This document shows, piece after piece, positions 48,530-56,809 of a DNA stretch of 64,000 nucleotides (its first letter is position 1; the number at the start of each line of letters is the position of its first letter). This DNA is from SpSt-501 sp037481615. Lineage in GTDB: Bacteria; Desulfobacterota; Desulfobacteria; Desulfobacterales; SpSt-501. The stretch lies in assembly GCA_037481615.1 (NCBI GenBank), contig JBBFLI010000003.1. One strand, 5' to 3'. The position numbers and the translations under genes were made by a program. The notes below the pieces were generated by a model. The model was not told the DNA's origin and made no database searches. It saw only the letters and a program-made list of their open reading frames with translations.

Positions 48530-49521
48530 CTGGAGCTCCTTCGTCGATAGAATCCCGCCGGGGAAAGCTCCCGCGAGCGGCTCCAGCCCCCCTCGAAGAG
48601 AAAGAGGCGGATCGCATCGCAGAGGTCGCAGCGGTTCCACCAGCCCGCGGGCGCAGGCGCGAAGCCCATCTCCCGCCGGGCGAAGGCGAGAAGGCCCCGG
48701 ATCCCCGCCCCGGCGAGGGTCGTGATCAGGGGATAGCGCTCCGGGGAGAGCGCGCGGCCGAGGTCCTCGGCGGCGATCGCCAGCCCCGCGCACAATCCGG
48801 GAATGTAATTCCCGTGGAGGTCGATGTGGAAATGGCCGGTGTCGGAGAGTTCGCGCGCGCAGGTGGCGGGGCTCTCCTCGAGGATCTCCTCGAGCCGCTT
48901 TCCGCCGAAGAGGGGCCGAAAGGTGTCGAGCGCCCGGCCGCCCGGATGGATCCAGTAGCGGCCGGGGATGCGCTCGAGGTAGTCCTCGCCGAAGCGGGAG
49001 GCGAACTCTTCCAGCCGGTGCGGCCGCCCGGGCCCGAGAGATTCGAGCTCGGGGAGAAATTCCGCGGCCCAGGGGAATACGCGCAGGCCCGCCTGCCGCG
49101 CGGCCGCCATCACGCCGAGCGTTTTCCAAAGCGGGATGAATTCGTTGTGGAACGGGCTGATCGAAACGAGCACCGTGCCCAGGCCCCTTTCGCGCAGACG
49201 CTCGAGGGTCGAAACCGCCGCGGGGGGATCCCGGAACCAGGAGGCGTTCGTCTCGACGTAATCGATCCCCACCCCGGCCCGTTGCGCGGCCTCGAGAAGC
49301 GCCGCGACACCCTCCGGGTCGAGCAGGGGCTCGCCGCCCCCGAGGTGCACGGAGCGGCAACCGAGCGCGCGCACCCGGCGGAAAATGGCCTCGGCCTCCG
49401 CGGGATCGAGAAACGCCCGCTCGCGACCCGGCCCGCTGCGGTAGAGGCAGTGGCGGCAGGCCGAGGAGCAGAAATAATTGGGGATCACCCCACCCGAAGA
49501 GAGCCGCTCGATCCGCAACAT
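48502..49521 (-). CDS. Radical SAM protein, function unknown
   Basis: A 339-aa radical SAM enzyme with Cys-Ser-Ser-Ala-Cys-Arg-His-Cys near residue 18 and Gly-Gly-Gly-Glu-Pro near 60. There are further Cys near residue 217 and a C-terminal Cys-Asp-Leu-Cys, but no full SPASM set. The product is unknown. Coupling with a thioredoxin-like gene and, further on, a ChaN-like lipoprotein may indicate a shared role in cell-envelope thiol or metal chemistry. Confidence 0.8.
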   Translation of the reverse strand: MLRIERLSSGGVIPNYFCSSACRHCLYRSGPGRERAFLDPAEAEAIFRRVRALGCRSVHLGGGEPLLDPEGVAALLEAAQRAGVGIDYVETNASWFRDPPAAVSTLERLRERGLGTVLVSISPFHNEFIPLWKTLGVMAAARQAGLRVFPWAAEFLPELESLGPGRPHRLEEFASRFGEDYLERIPGRYWIHPGGRALDTFRPLFGGKRLEEILEESPATCARELSDTGHFHIDLHGNYIPGLCAGLAIAAEDLGRALSPERYPLITTLAGAGIRGLLAFARREMGFAPAPAGWWNRCDLCDAIRLFLFEGGWSRSRELSPAGFYRRRSSRCDPPLRSS

Positions 49522-49653
49522 CAGCGCAGGTTCCGCTCGGGGCGGCGGCGGGGGGGAAAGCGCTTCGTCTCAGGCATGACCGCACTGTAGCACCCGGCCG
49601 GCGTCCTGGCAAACCGGCCGGTCGCCGGCGAAGGGGCGTGCCGCCATTTTTCC

Positions 49654-49681
49654 TTGACCCGTGGGGAAGTCGCAATAGAAT
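49654..49681 (+). promoter_or_regulatory. Predicted promoter for oadGB
   Basis: TTGACC at 49654-49659, a 16-base spacer and TAGAAT at 49676-49681 (five of six). The oadG start is 107 bases downstream. The remaining gap from 49522 shows nothing else I recognise. Confidence 0.55.
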
Positions 49682-49787
49682 GGGTTCCACGTCGGCCCCC
49701 CCCCGGATTCTCCTTGCCGGCGAAGGGGGGTGCCAGGCTTGTTTTTAAATTTTGCGTTCGGGCGAGCCCGCAGCCCGAGGGGGGAAG

Positions 49788-49919
49788 ATGGACAACCTGA
49801 GCTTCGGCCTGACGCTCCTGGTGGTGGGCATGGGCGGGACGCTCGCTGCGCTCGCGCTGCTCGCGGCCCTCATGAACCTGTTGAAAAGACTCTTCCCGGT
49901 GAAAGAGGACCAACCCTGA
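49788..49919 (+). CDS. oadG: Oxaloacetate decarboxylase gamma-like small subunit (OadG)
   Basis: A 43-aa single-span membrane protein (span about residues 5-30) ending with Leu-Lys-Arg-Leu-Phe and an acidic tail, the pattern of OadG gamma subunits of sodium-pumping decarboxylases. It starts at ATG 49788 after GGGGAAG. The oadB gene follows 31 bases later, which supports the call despite the small size. It helps assemble the pump and may bind zinc in longer homologues. Confidence 0.72.
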   Translation: MDNLSFGLTLLVVGMGGTLAALALLAALMNLLKRLFPVKEDQP

Positions 49920-49950
49920 ACCGCACGGATCCGCGAGGCGAAAGACAATC

Positions 49951-51099
49951 ATGCTGGAAGCCATTCTGAGTGGGTTGAGCGGGCTGGCCGCAGGGGTTCT
50001 GCACCTGCACTGGTCCAACCCCGTGATGATCGGCGTCGGATGTCTGCTCCTCTATCTCGGCATCCGCAAGGACGTCGAGCCGCTTCTCCTCGTCCCGATC
50101 GGCTTCGGGGCGATTCTCGTGAATATCCCGCTCGCCGACCTGATGGGCGAGGAGGGCTTTCTGCGCACGATCTACGACATGGGGGTGGCCAACGAGCTCT
50201 TCCCGCTGCTCATCTTCATCGGGATCGGCGCGATGACCGATTTCGGCCCGCTGCTCGAGAACCCGAAGATCTTCCTGCTCGGCGCGGCCGGGCAGTTCGG
50301 CATCTTCCTCACCATCGGGCTTGCTCTCCTCTTCGGCTTCGACAAGCTCGATGCGGTCGCGATCGGCGTGATCGGGGCCTGCGACGGCCCGACGGCGATC
50401 TACGTCTCCTCGAAATACGCCCCGCACCTGCTCGCCGCGGTCTCCGTGGCCGCCTACTCCTACATGTCCCTCGTTCCCATCATCCAGCCGCCGATCATGC
50501 GGTTTCTCACGACCGACCGGGAACGCCGCATCAACATGTCCGAAATCACCTCGACCACGCCCGCTTCCAAGACGACGCGCATCCTCTTCCCCATCGTCGT
50601 GACGATCTTCGGCGGGTTCATCGCCCCGGGCGGGTTGCCGCTGCTGGCGACCATCATGCTCGGCAACCTGATGAAGGAATGCGGCGTCGTCGGACGGCTC
50701 GTCAAGGCGACCGAAAACGAGATCGCCAACGCGGTCACGCTGTTTCTGGGGATTTCGATCGGGGCGACGATGGACGGCCGCGCCTTCCTCACCCCCCAGA
50801 CGCTCATGATCCTCGTCTTCGGCTTCGTCGCCATCTGCCTCGACACGGTCTGCGGGATCCTCTTCGGCAAGCTCATGTGCGCGGCGACCCGGGGGAAGAT
50901 CAACCCCCTGATCGGCGCGGCAGGCATCTCGGCCTACCCCATGGCGGCCCGGGTGGTCCACAAGGAGGGCCTCAAGTACGACCGCAACAACTTCCTGTTG
51001 ATGCACGCTGTGGGGGCGAACACGGGGGGGCAGGTGGGCTCGGTGATGGCCGCCGCCATCATGCTCTCGGTGCTCAAGGGGATGGGGATCATCCCCTGA
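49951..51099 (+). CDS. oadB: Sodium-translocating decarboxylase beta subunit (OadB-like)
   Basis: A 382-aa polytopic membrane protein of the OadB/MmdB/GcdB family. Gly-Ala-Cys-Asp-Gly-Pro-Thr-Ala-Ile-Tyr-Val-Ser near residue 143 matches the conserved Na+ region containing the key Asp (Asp203 in the OadB numbering). It carries out decarboxylation-driven Na+ export of a carboxybiotin. No alpha subunit or biotin carrier is in the window, so the matching carboxyltransferase must be elsewhere. A terminator follows. Confidence 0.9.
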   Translation: MLEAILSGLSGLAAGVLHLHWSNPVMIGVGCLLLYLGIRKDVEPLLLVPIGFGAILVNIPLADLMGEEGFLRTIYDMGVANELFPLLIFIGIGAMTDFGPLLENPKIFLLGAAGQFGIFLTIGLALLFGFDKLDAVAIGVIGACDGPTAIYVSSKYAPHLLAAVSVAAYSYMSLVPIIQPPIMRFLTTDRERRINMSEITSTTPASKTTRILFPIVVTIFGGFIAPGGLPLLATIMLGNLMKECGVVGRLVKATENEIANAVTLFLGISIGATMDGRAFLTPQTLMILVFGFVAICLDTVCGILFGKLMCAATRGKINPLIGAAGISAYPMAARVVHKEGLKYDRNNFLLMHAVGANTGGQVGSVMAAAIMLSVLKGMGIIP

Positions 51100-51126
51100 G
51101 CGGCCGCTCTTCCGCCTTTGCAGGAG

Positions 51127-51153
51127 CCGGGCGGTCTTTGCGCCCGGTTTTTT
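51127..51153 (+). terminator. Rho-independent terminator after oadB
   Basis: CCGGGCG at 51127-51133 and CGCCCGG at 51141-51147 form a perfect 7-bp stem, followed by TTTTTT. The T-run reaches the last codon of the convergent gamma-carbonic anhydrase gene. Confidence 0.88.
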
Positions 51154-51730
51154 ATTCGGTTGGAAGCTTCAAGTAGGCTTCGCGCAGGGCGGCGGTCGCG
51201 TCGTAGATGTCTTTCTTGTGTTTCTCTTCCTTGAGGTCGACCAGGCGGAAACTCCGGGTGTCCGTCTCCGAGCGGATGATCGAGCCGGCCGGGATCCAGA
51301 CGTGGGCGGGGATCTGGCTTCCCATGACGATCGATCCGACCCCGACCCAGACCCCTTCCCCGACCTCCGCCTGGTAGACGACCGCCCGCAGGGCGATGAA
51401 GCTGTCGGCCGCGATCTTGGCGGGACCGTGGATGACGGCCCCGTGGGAGATGTTGCAGCGCGGGCCGATGCGCACTTCGCTTCCCGCGCGGGCGTGGACG
51501 ATGACGCCGTCCTGGAGACAGGCGTCCTCCTCGACCACGATGGGGTGCACCCGGCCGGAGGCGTCGGGCTCGTCGGCCCGCAGCACGGTCTGCGGGCCGA
51601 CGAAGACCCGCCGGCCGATCAGCACGTGGCCGATGATCTGGGCGCTCGGGTCCACGTAGGCGCTGGGATCGACACGGGGGCGGTCGCCTGCGGGGTTCGG
51701 TCGGATTCCGGGGCTCAGCGTTGCGGCCAT
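51152..51730 (-). CDS. Gamma-carbonic anhydrase family protein (left-handed beta-helix)
   Basis: A 192-aa hexapeptide-repeat protein. Repeats such as Ile-Gly-x-x, Val-Phe-Val-Gly run through residues 25-155. Histidines at Val-Ile-Val-His, Ile-Ser-His and Ile-His-Gly are in place for the zinc site shared by subunits in the gamma-CA/YrdA/PaaY family. It could hydrate CO2 or act as another hexapeptide enzyme. The 13-base gap to proC suggests co-transcription. Confidence 0.82.
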   Translation of the reverse strand: MAATLSPGIRPNPAGDRPRVDPSAYVDPSAQIIGHVLIGRRVFVGPQTVLRADEPDASGRVHPIVVEEDACLQDGVIVHARAGSEVRIGPRCNISHGAVIHGPAKIAADSFIALRAVVYQAEVGEGVWVGVGSIVMGSQIPAHVWIPAGSIIRSETDTRSFRLVDLKEEKHKKDIYDATAALREAYLKLPTE

Positions 51731-51743
51731 GGGAGGCTCCTTT

Positions 51744-52604
51744 TCAGGGATTGTGATTCGCCTCGGCGAAATAGCGGATCATCGTCTCCCCGAGTTCCTT
51801 CGATCGCAAAGTCGCGGCCTCGACGGCGTTGATGAGGGTCGTCCGCAGACCCCCCTTTTCGAGCGTGTGGATGCCGGCGATCGCGGTCCCCCCGGGGGAG
51901 GTGACGCGGTCCTTGAGCTGTCCCGGGTGCTCGCGGGTTTCCATGAGCATCTTGGCCGCCCCGAGAAGCGTCTGGGCGGCGAGGAACTGGGCGTCCTTGC
52001 GCGAGAGACCCATTTTCACGCCGGCGTCGGCGAGCGCGTCGACGATGATGAAGATGTAGGCCGGCCCCGAGCCGCTCAGGCCCGTGATCGCATCCATGAG
52101 GTAGTTTTCGCGCAGGAAGACCGTGCGGCCCACGCTGTTGAAGATCTCGAGGGCGAGATCGATGTCCTCGCGGCGGGCGTGTTTGCCGGCGGAGATCGCG
52201 GTCGCCGACTCCTTGACCGAGGCGGCGATGTTGGGCATGGCGCGGATCAGGCGCAATTCCTTGTGCAAGAGCGACTCGATCGCCCGCAGGGGGACCCCGG
52301 CCGCGATCGAGATCACCAGCCGCGAGAGGTCGAGCGCCTCCGCGGTCTCCTGGAGGACCTCGGCCATGAGCTGCGGTTTGACCGCGTAAATCACGATCTC
52401 GGAGGCGGCGACCGCCTCCCGGTTCTCCGCCGTCGTGTGCACGCCGTAGCGGGCGCGCATCTCCTCGAGCCGTTCGGGCCGGATGTCGGTGGTGACGATG
52501 TCCTCCGGGGCGGCGGCCCCGGAGTGCACGAGCCCGGCGACGAGAGCCTCGCCCATGTTCCCGGAGCCCAAAAAGGCGATTTTCCTTCCGCGGATTGCAC
52601 CCAC
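51744..52604 (-). CDS. proC: Pyrroline-5-carboxylate reductase ProC
   Basis: A 286-aa enzyme starting at GTG 52604 after a GGAGGG site. The NAD(P) motif Gly-Ser-Gly-Asn-Met-Gly lies near residue 14, Met-Pro-Asn near 123, Gly-Leu-Ser-Gly-Ser-Gly-Pro-Ala-Tyr near 175 and Thr-Ser-Pro-Gly-Gly-Thr-Ala near 232, all ProC hallmarks. It performs the last step of proline synthesis. proC is often next to yggT and divIVA; here those lie 7 kb away beyond an inserted oxidase operon and on the other strand. Confidence 0.93.
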   Translation of the reverse strand: MGAIRGRKIAFLGSGNMGEALVAGLVHSGAAAPEDIVTTDIRPERLEEMRARYGVHTTAENREAVAASEIVIYAVKPQLMAEVLQETAEALDLSRLVISIAAGVPLRAIESLLHKELRLIRAMPNIAASVKESATAISAGKHARREDIDLALEIFNSVGRTVFLRENYLMDAITGLSGSGPAYIFIIVDALADAGVKMGLSRKDAQFLAAQTLLGAAKMLMETREHPGQLKDRVTSPGGTAIAGIHTLEKGGLRTTLINAVEAATLRSKELGETMIRYFAEANHNP

Positions 52605-52708
52605 GAAACCCTCCCTCCGGGGGCCGGGGAACGCCCCCGCCGCGCTTGTCCCATGCGTTGTAAAAAGTCCCCGGCCGGGTGTCAACCCTGCGGAGGCTGG
52701 GCGGACGC

Positions 52709-52737
52709 TTGACCGCGGGGGGGCGCCGGGGTATAAA
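52709..52737 (+). promoter_or_regulatory. Predicted promoter of the GntR-oxidase-AOR operon
   Basis: TTGACC at 52709-52714, a 17-base spacer and TATAAA at 52732-52737. Both boxes are near consensus, and the palindromic operator overlaps the end of the -10 box. Confidence 0.75.
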
Positions 52738-52750
52738 TGGTCAGACCATT
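52736..52750 (+). promoter_or_regulatory. GntR/FadR-type operator AATGGT-CAG-ACCATT
   Basis: Perfect 6-bp arms (52736-52741 and 52745-52750) with a 3-base spacer give the TGGT-N3-ACCA core bound by PdhR/LldR/FadR-type GntR regulators. It overlaps the -10 box and the expected transcription start, so binding should block transcription of the downstream GntR gene and its operon. Confidence 0.75.
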
Positions 52751-52767
52751 CAATGGAGGGGGGTTCC

Positions 52768-53571
52768 TTGTTCCAGACGGTCCGCCCGACCAAGGTCTTC
52801 CAGGACGTGGTCGCCCAGATCGAGGAGGCGATTCTCTCCGGGCGGCTCGCCGCCGGCGAGACCCTGCCCTCGGAGCGCGAGCTCAAGGCGATGTTCGGGG
52901 TGAGCCGCCCGACCCTGCGCGAGGCGCTCCGGGTCCTCGAGGAGAAGGGGCTGATCGAAATCCGTCTCGGCACCGGGGGCGGGCCGGTCGTCACCCGCCC
53001 GGACGCCGGGCGGGTGACCGAGACCCTCGCGCGGCTCATCCGCCTGCAGAAGGTTTCCCTCGCCCACTTGGCCGAGTTCCGCGAGGGCCTCGAGGCCCAA
53101 GTGGCCGCCCAGGCCGCCCGGCGGCGCAGCGCGGCCGACATCAAGCGGCTGCGGGCGCTTTTGGCGCAGGCGCGCTCCTTTCTCGAGGCCGGCCCCGTCC
53201 GCCGCGAGGAGTTCCTCGCGGCGGACCGGGGGATCCACCTCGCGATCGCCGATGCAACCGGCAACCCGATCTACCAGAGCGTCCTCGCCTCCGTCCACGA
53301 AAACATCCACCGTTACTACGATCGCTTTCTTTCGATGGCCGAGCCCGAGCTGCGGGAGAACTACGACGACCTCGAAGCCCTCGTCGCCGCCATCGCCCGA
53401 GGCGACGCCCCGGGCGCCCGCCGCATCGCCGCCGGCCACGTGATGCGCTTCAATGCGCGCATGCAGCGCCGCGCCGCGGACGAGGGACGATCCGCCCCCC
53501 TTGCTCCGCGTCGCCGGCGGACGGCGGGTCCGCCCCCCCACGCCCGCCGCAACGAGGATCCCCGGATATGA
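52768..53571 (+). CDS. GntR-family regulator (FadR/FCD subfamily)
   Basis: A 267-aa regulator: winged helix (about 8-75, Pro-Ser-Glu-Arg-Glu-Leu and Ser-Arg-Pro-Thr-Leu-Arg-Glu-Ala-Leu) and FCD domain (about 85-225) with Asp and three His typical of metal-assisted acid binding. I prefer TTG 52768, since the preceding GGAGGGGGG forms its site; ATG 52753 would be almost leaderless. It overlaps the next gene by four bases and probably controls the operon through the upstream operator, sensing an amino acid or 2-oxoacid. Confidence 0.85.
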   Translation: MFQTVRPTKVFQDVVAQIEEAILSGRLAAGETLPSERELKAMFGVSRPTLREALRVLEEKGLIEIRLGTGGGPVVTRPDAGRVTETLARLIRLQKVSLAHLAEFREGLEAQVAAQAARRRSAADIKRLRALLAQARSFLEAGPVRREEFLAADRGIHLAIADATGNPIYQSVLASVHENIHRYYDRFLSMAEPELRENYDDLEALVAAIARGDAPGARRIAAGHVMRFNARMQRRAADEGRSAPLAPRRRRTAGPPPHARRNEDPRI

Positions 53572-55646
53572 GCCGGATCGAGCGCCACCCCATTCTCCCC
53601 GTCCCCGCCCGAGAGGACGTCCCCTTCACCTGGGACGGAAAACCCCTCTCGGGCTTCCGCGGCGAGATGATCGCCTCCGCGCTCGCCGCCTGCGGCATCC
53701 ACGTTTTCGGCCGTCACCGGAAGGACGGAAGCCCCCAGGGCCTCTTCTGCGCGAACGGGCAGTGCTCCCAGTGTCTGGTGATGGCCGACGGCAGACCCGT
53801 CAAGGCCTGCATGACCCCCCTGCGGGCGGGCATGCGCCTCGAGAGCCTGCAGGGGCTGCCGCGGCTGCCCGAGGAGGATGCGCCCGTTCCCACCGGCCCG
53901 GTCGAGGAGATCGACGTCCCCGTGCTCGTGATCGGGGGCGGGCCGGCCGGGCTTGCGGCGGCGATCGAGCTCGGCCGCCGCGGGGTGGCGACCCTCCTCC
54001 TCGACGACAAGGACCGGCTCGGCGGAAAGCTCGTGCTGCAGACGCACAAGTTTTTCGGCTCGGTCGAAGACAGCCACGCCGGGACCCGGGGCTTCGAGAT
54101 CGGCCGCCTCCTCGCCGCCGAAATCGAGCGCTGCCCGGCGGTCGAGGTGCGTCTTCAGACCACGGCGGTCGCGGTGTTCGCCGACGGCCGGGTCGGCGCC
54201 GTGGAGCGGGGCCGCTACTTCCTGGTCCGCCCCCGGCATCTGCTCGTCGCCTGCGGCGCCCGCGAGAAGATGCTCTCCTTTCCGGGGAACACCCTTCCCG
54301 GCGTCTACGGCGCGGGGGCCTTCCAGACGCTCGTCAACCGGGATCTCGTGCGCTGCGCCTCGCGGGTGCTCATCGTGGGCGGGGGAAACGTGGGGCTCAT
54401 CGCGGGCTACCACGCCCTCCAGGCGGGGATCGAGGTCGCGGCCCTGATCGAGGCGCTGCCCGAGGTGGGCGGCTACCGCGTGCACGCCGACAAGCTCAAG
54501 CGCCTGGGGGTGCCGATCCACACCCGGCACACGATCGTCTGCGCCCACGGCGAGGAGCACGTGACCGCGGCGACGATTGCGGAAGTCGATGAGCGCTTCC
54601 GCATCCGGCCGGGGACCGCCCGGACCCTCGCCGTGGACACGGTGCTCGTCGCCGTGGGTCTGGCCGAGGTGAACGAGTTCGCCCTCAAGGCGAAGCAGTT
54701 CGGGATCCCCGTGGCGTGTGCGGGGGACGCGCAGGAGATCGCCGAGGCCTCGGCCGCCCTGTTCAGCGGGAGAATCGCCGGGCTGCGGATCGCGCGCGCT
54801 CTTGGGGCCTACGCGGGGGAGATCCCGCGCGAGTGGGAGCAGAAGGTCGAGATCCTCAAGTCGCGCCCCGGCCCCGTCACCCGGAGCCGCCCGCCCGCCC
54901 CCGCGGCGGCGGTCTACCCGGTCTTCCACTGCTTTCAGGAGATCCCCTGCAACCCCTGCACCGCGGTCTGCCCCCAGAAGGGCATCCGCACCGAGAACGA
55001 CGCGATCACGGGCCTGCCCTATTTCGTCCCCGGAACCGAGTGCTCCGGGTGCGCAAGCTGTGTCGCCGTCTGCCCGGGGCTCGCCGTGACCCTGGTCGAC
55101 GCCCGGCGCGACCCGGAGCGCCCCCTCGTGGTGCTCCCCTACGAGATCTGGCGGGAGAAGGTCGAGGTCGGCAGCCTCGTTCCCGTGACCGACGCCGAGG
55201 GGGCGATCCTCGGGCGGTATCCCGTGGTGAAGGTGAAGTCCCGCCGGAAACACCCCGGCACGCTGCTCGTCGGCGTGCAGCTCGAGCGGGCCGCGGCCGA
55301 TCGCGCGGCCGGCATCTGGGTCCAGGAGCCGCGGCGCGACCCCCTTCCCCTCTACGAGAAGGCCCCCCCGCCCGACGAGGCCGTGGTCTGCCGCTGCGAG
55401 CGCATCACCGCGGGCGAGATCCGGGCCGCGATCCGCGAGGGGGTCCGCGACTTGAACCAGCTCAAGGCCCTCACCCGGGCCGGCATGGGGGCTTGCGGGG
55501 CGAAGACCTGCCGGCCGCTCATCTTCCGTCTGTTCCGGGAGGAGGGGGTCGACCTCTCCACGGTCACCGATCGGGTGGACCGGCCGCTCTTCGTCGAGGT
55601 GCCGATCGGCGCTTTCGCCGGCGTGCGGGAGGGAAACGATGGCTGA
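53568..55646 (+). CDS. Fused 2Fe-2S / FAD-NAD(P) / 4Fe-4S / BFD-like oxidoreductase (HcnAB/SoxA-like)
   Basis: A 692-aa multi-domain protein. In order: a 2Fe-2S domain of the SoxA/HcnA type (about 15-90, Cys-Ala-Asn-Gly-Gln-Cys-Ser-Gln-Cys), a pyridine-nucleotide oxidoreductase with FAD motif Gly-Gly-Gly-Pro-Ala-Gly near 125 and NAD motif Gly-Gly-Gly-Asn-Val-Gly near 268. Then come a ferredoxin segment (Cys-Asn-Pro-Cys...Cys-Pro and Cys-Ser-Gly-Cys-Ala-Ser-Cys, about 460-505) and a C-terminal BFD-like [2Fe-2S] motif (Cys-Arg-Cys-Glu-Arg, Cys-Gly-Ala-Lys-Thr-Cys). This combines the alpha and accessory subunits of amino-acid or sarcosine dehydrogenases. It overlaps the beta-like gene by 8 bases. 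Confidence 0.82.
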   Translation: MSRIERHPILPVPAREDVPFTWDGKPLSGFRGEMIASALAACGIHVFGRHRKDGSPQGLFCANGQCSQCLVMADGRPVKACMTPLRAGMRLESLQGLPRLPEEDAPVPTGPVEEIDVPVLVIGGGPAGLAAAIELGRRGVATLLLDDKDRLGGKLVLQTHKFFGSVEDSHAGTRGFEIGRLLAAEIERCPAVEVRLQTTAVAVFADGRVGAVERGRYFLVRPRHLLVACGAREKMLSFPGNTLPGVYGAGAFQTLVNRDLVRCASRVLIVGGGNVGLIAGYHALQAGIEVAALIEALPEVGGYRVHADKLKRLGVPIHTRHTIVCAHGEEHVTAATIAEVDERFRIRPGTARTLAVDTVLVAVGLAEVNEFALKAKQFGIPVACAGDAQEIAEASAALFSGRIAGLRIARALGAYAGEIPREWEQKVEILKSRPGPVTRSRPPAPAAAVYPVFHCFQEIPCNPCTAVCPQKGIRTENDAITGLPYFVPGTECSGCASCVAVCPGLAVTLVDARRDPERPLVVLPYEIWREKVEVGSLVPVTDAEGAILGRYPVVKVKSRRKHPGTLLVGVQLERAAADRAAGIWVQEPRRDPLPLYEKAPPPDEAVVCRCERITAGEIRAAIREGVRDLNQLKALTRAGMGACGAKTCRPLIFRLFREEGVDLSTVTDRVDRPLFVEVPIGAFAGVREGNDG

Positions 55647-56793
55647 GCGCTGGGATGCGATCGTCGTCGGGGCGGGGTCGGTCGGGTTGCCCACCGCGCT
55701 TGCGCTCGGCCGGGAGAAGCTCCGCGTGCTCGTCCTCGACCGGCACCCCTCGCCCGGGCAGGGGGAAAACAAGCACGCGATCGGCGGGGTGCGGGCGACG
55801 CACTCCGCACCCGGCAAGATCCTCGTCTGCCGTCGGTCGCTTGCGATCTTCGCCTCCTGGCGGGAGACCCACGGCGACGACATCGAGTGGCTCCCGGGCG
55901 GCTACCTCTACCCGGTCTACCGCGAGGAGGACGCGCGGCTGCTCCGGGGGCTCCTTCCCCTGCAGCGCTCCTACGGCCTGACGATCGATTTCATCGGCCC
56001 CGACGAGACGGCGTCGATCGTGCCCGGCATCCGCCGCGACGGGCTGCTCGGGGCGACTTTCGCCCCGGAGGACGGGTCGATCTCGCCCCTTCTCGTCGCC
56101 AACGCCTATTTCCGCCACGCCCGGAGGCTCGGGGTCTGCTTCCGTTTCCGGGAATCGGTCGGACGCATCGAGATCGAAGGCGGCCGCGTGGCCGGGGTGG
56201 CGACCGACCGCGGCCGTTACGCCGCACCGGTCGTGATCGACGCCGCGGGGCCCTTTTCCGCCGAACTCTCCCGGGGCGCGGGGGTGAGTCTCCCGGTCGT
56301 CCCCGACAGCCACGAGGCCGGCATCACCGAGCCGATCGTGCCGTTCTTTCACTGCATGGTGGTCGACATGCGGCCCGCCCCCGGCTCCAAGAACTTCTAC
56401 TTCTACCAGAACCGCCACGGCCAGGTGGTCTTCTGCCTCACCCCCGAGCCGCCCATCGTCGGGACCGACAAGCGCGAGACTTCGGTCTTCCTGCCCCAGG
56501 TCTGCACACGGCTGGTCGAGCTCGTGCCGCGTCTGCGGCACCTGCGGGTGCGGCGCACCTGGCGCGGGCTTTACCCCATGACCCCGGACGGCTCGCCGAT
56601 CGTCGGCTGGAACCGGGAGGTGCCGGGGCTGTTGCACGCGACCGGGATGTGCGGCCAGGGGCTCATGCTCGGCACCGGGGTGGGCGAACTCGTCTGCCGC
56701 ATGGTCACGGGGAGCCTGAACGCCGAGGACGAGATCGTTCTCGCGGAGTTTTCGCCCTACCGGGACTTCCACCGTGTCGAAAAACTGAAATGA
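55639..56793 (+). CDS. FAD-dependent amine/amino acid oxidoreductase (SoxB/HcnC/DAO family)
   Basis: A 384-aa DAO-type flavoprotein with the N-terminal FAD motif Gly-Ala-Gly-Ser-Val-Gly near residue 12 and Thr-Gly-Met-Cys-Gly-Gln-Gly-Leu-Met near 335. It also carries Gly-Gly-Val-Arg-Ala-Thr-His near 48, common in beta subunits of sarcosine/proline dehydrogenases. It probably oxidises a secondary amine or D-amino acid and hands electrons to the upstream fused Fe-S protein. It overlaps that gene by 8 bases and precedes the AOR gene. Confidence 0.85.
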   Translation: MAERWDAIVVGAGSVGLPTALALGREKLRVLVLDRHPSPGQGENKHAIGGVRATHSAPGKILVCRRSLAIFASWRETHGDDIEWLPGGYLYPVYREEDARLLRGLLPLQRSYGLTIDFIGPDETASIVPGIRRDGLLGATFAPEDGSISPLLVANAYFRHARRLGVCFRFRESVGRIEIEGGRVAGVATDRGRYAAPVVIDAAGPFSAELSRGAGVSLPVVPDSHEAGITEPIVPFFHCMVVDMRPAPGSKNFYFYQNRHGQVVFCLTPEPPIVGTDKRETSVFLPQVCTRLVELVPRLRHLRVRRTWRGLYPMTPDGSPIVGWNREVPGLLHATGMCGQGLMLGTGVGELVCRMVTGSLNAEDEIVLAEFSPYRDFHRVEKLK

Positions 56794-56809
56794 ACCGAGG
56801 AGACGACCG

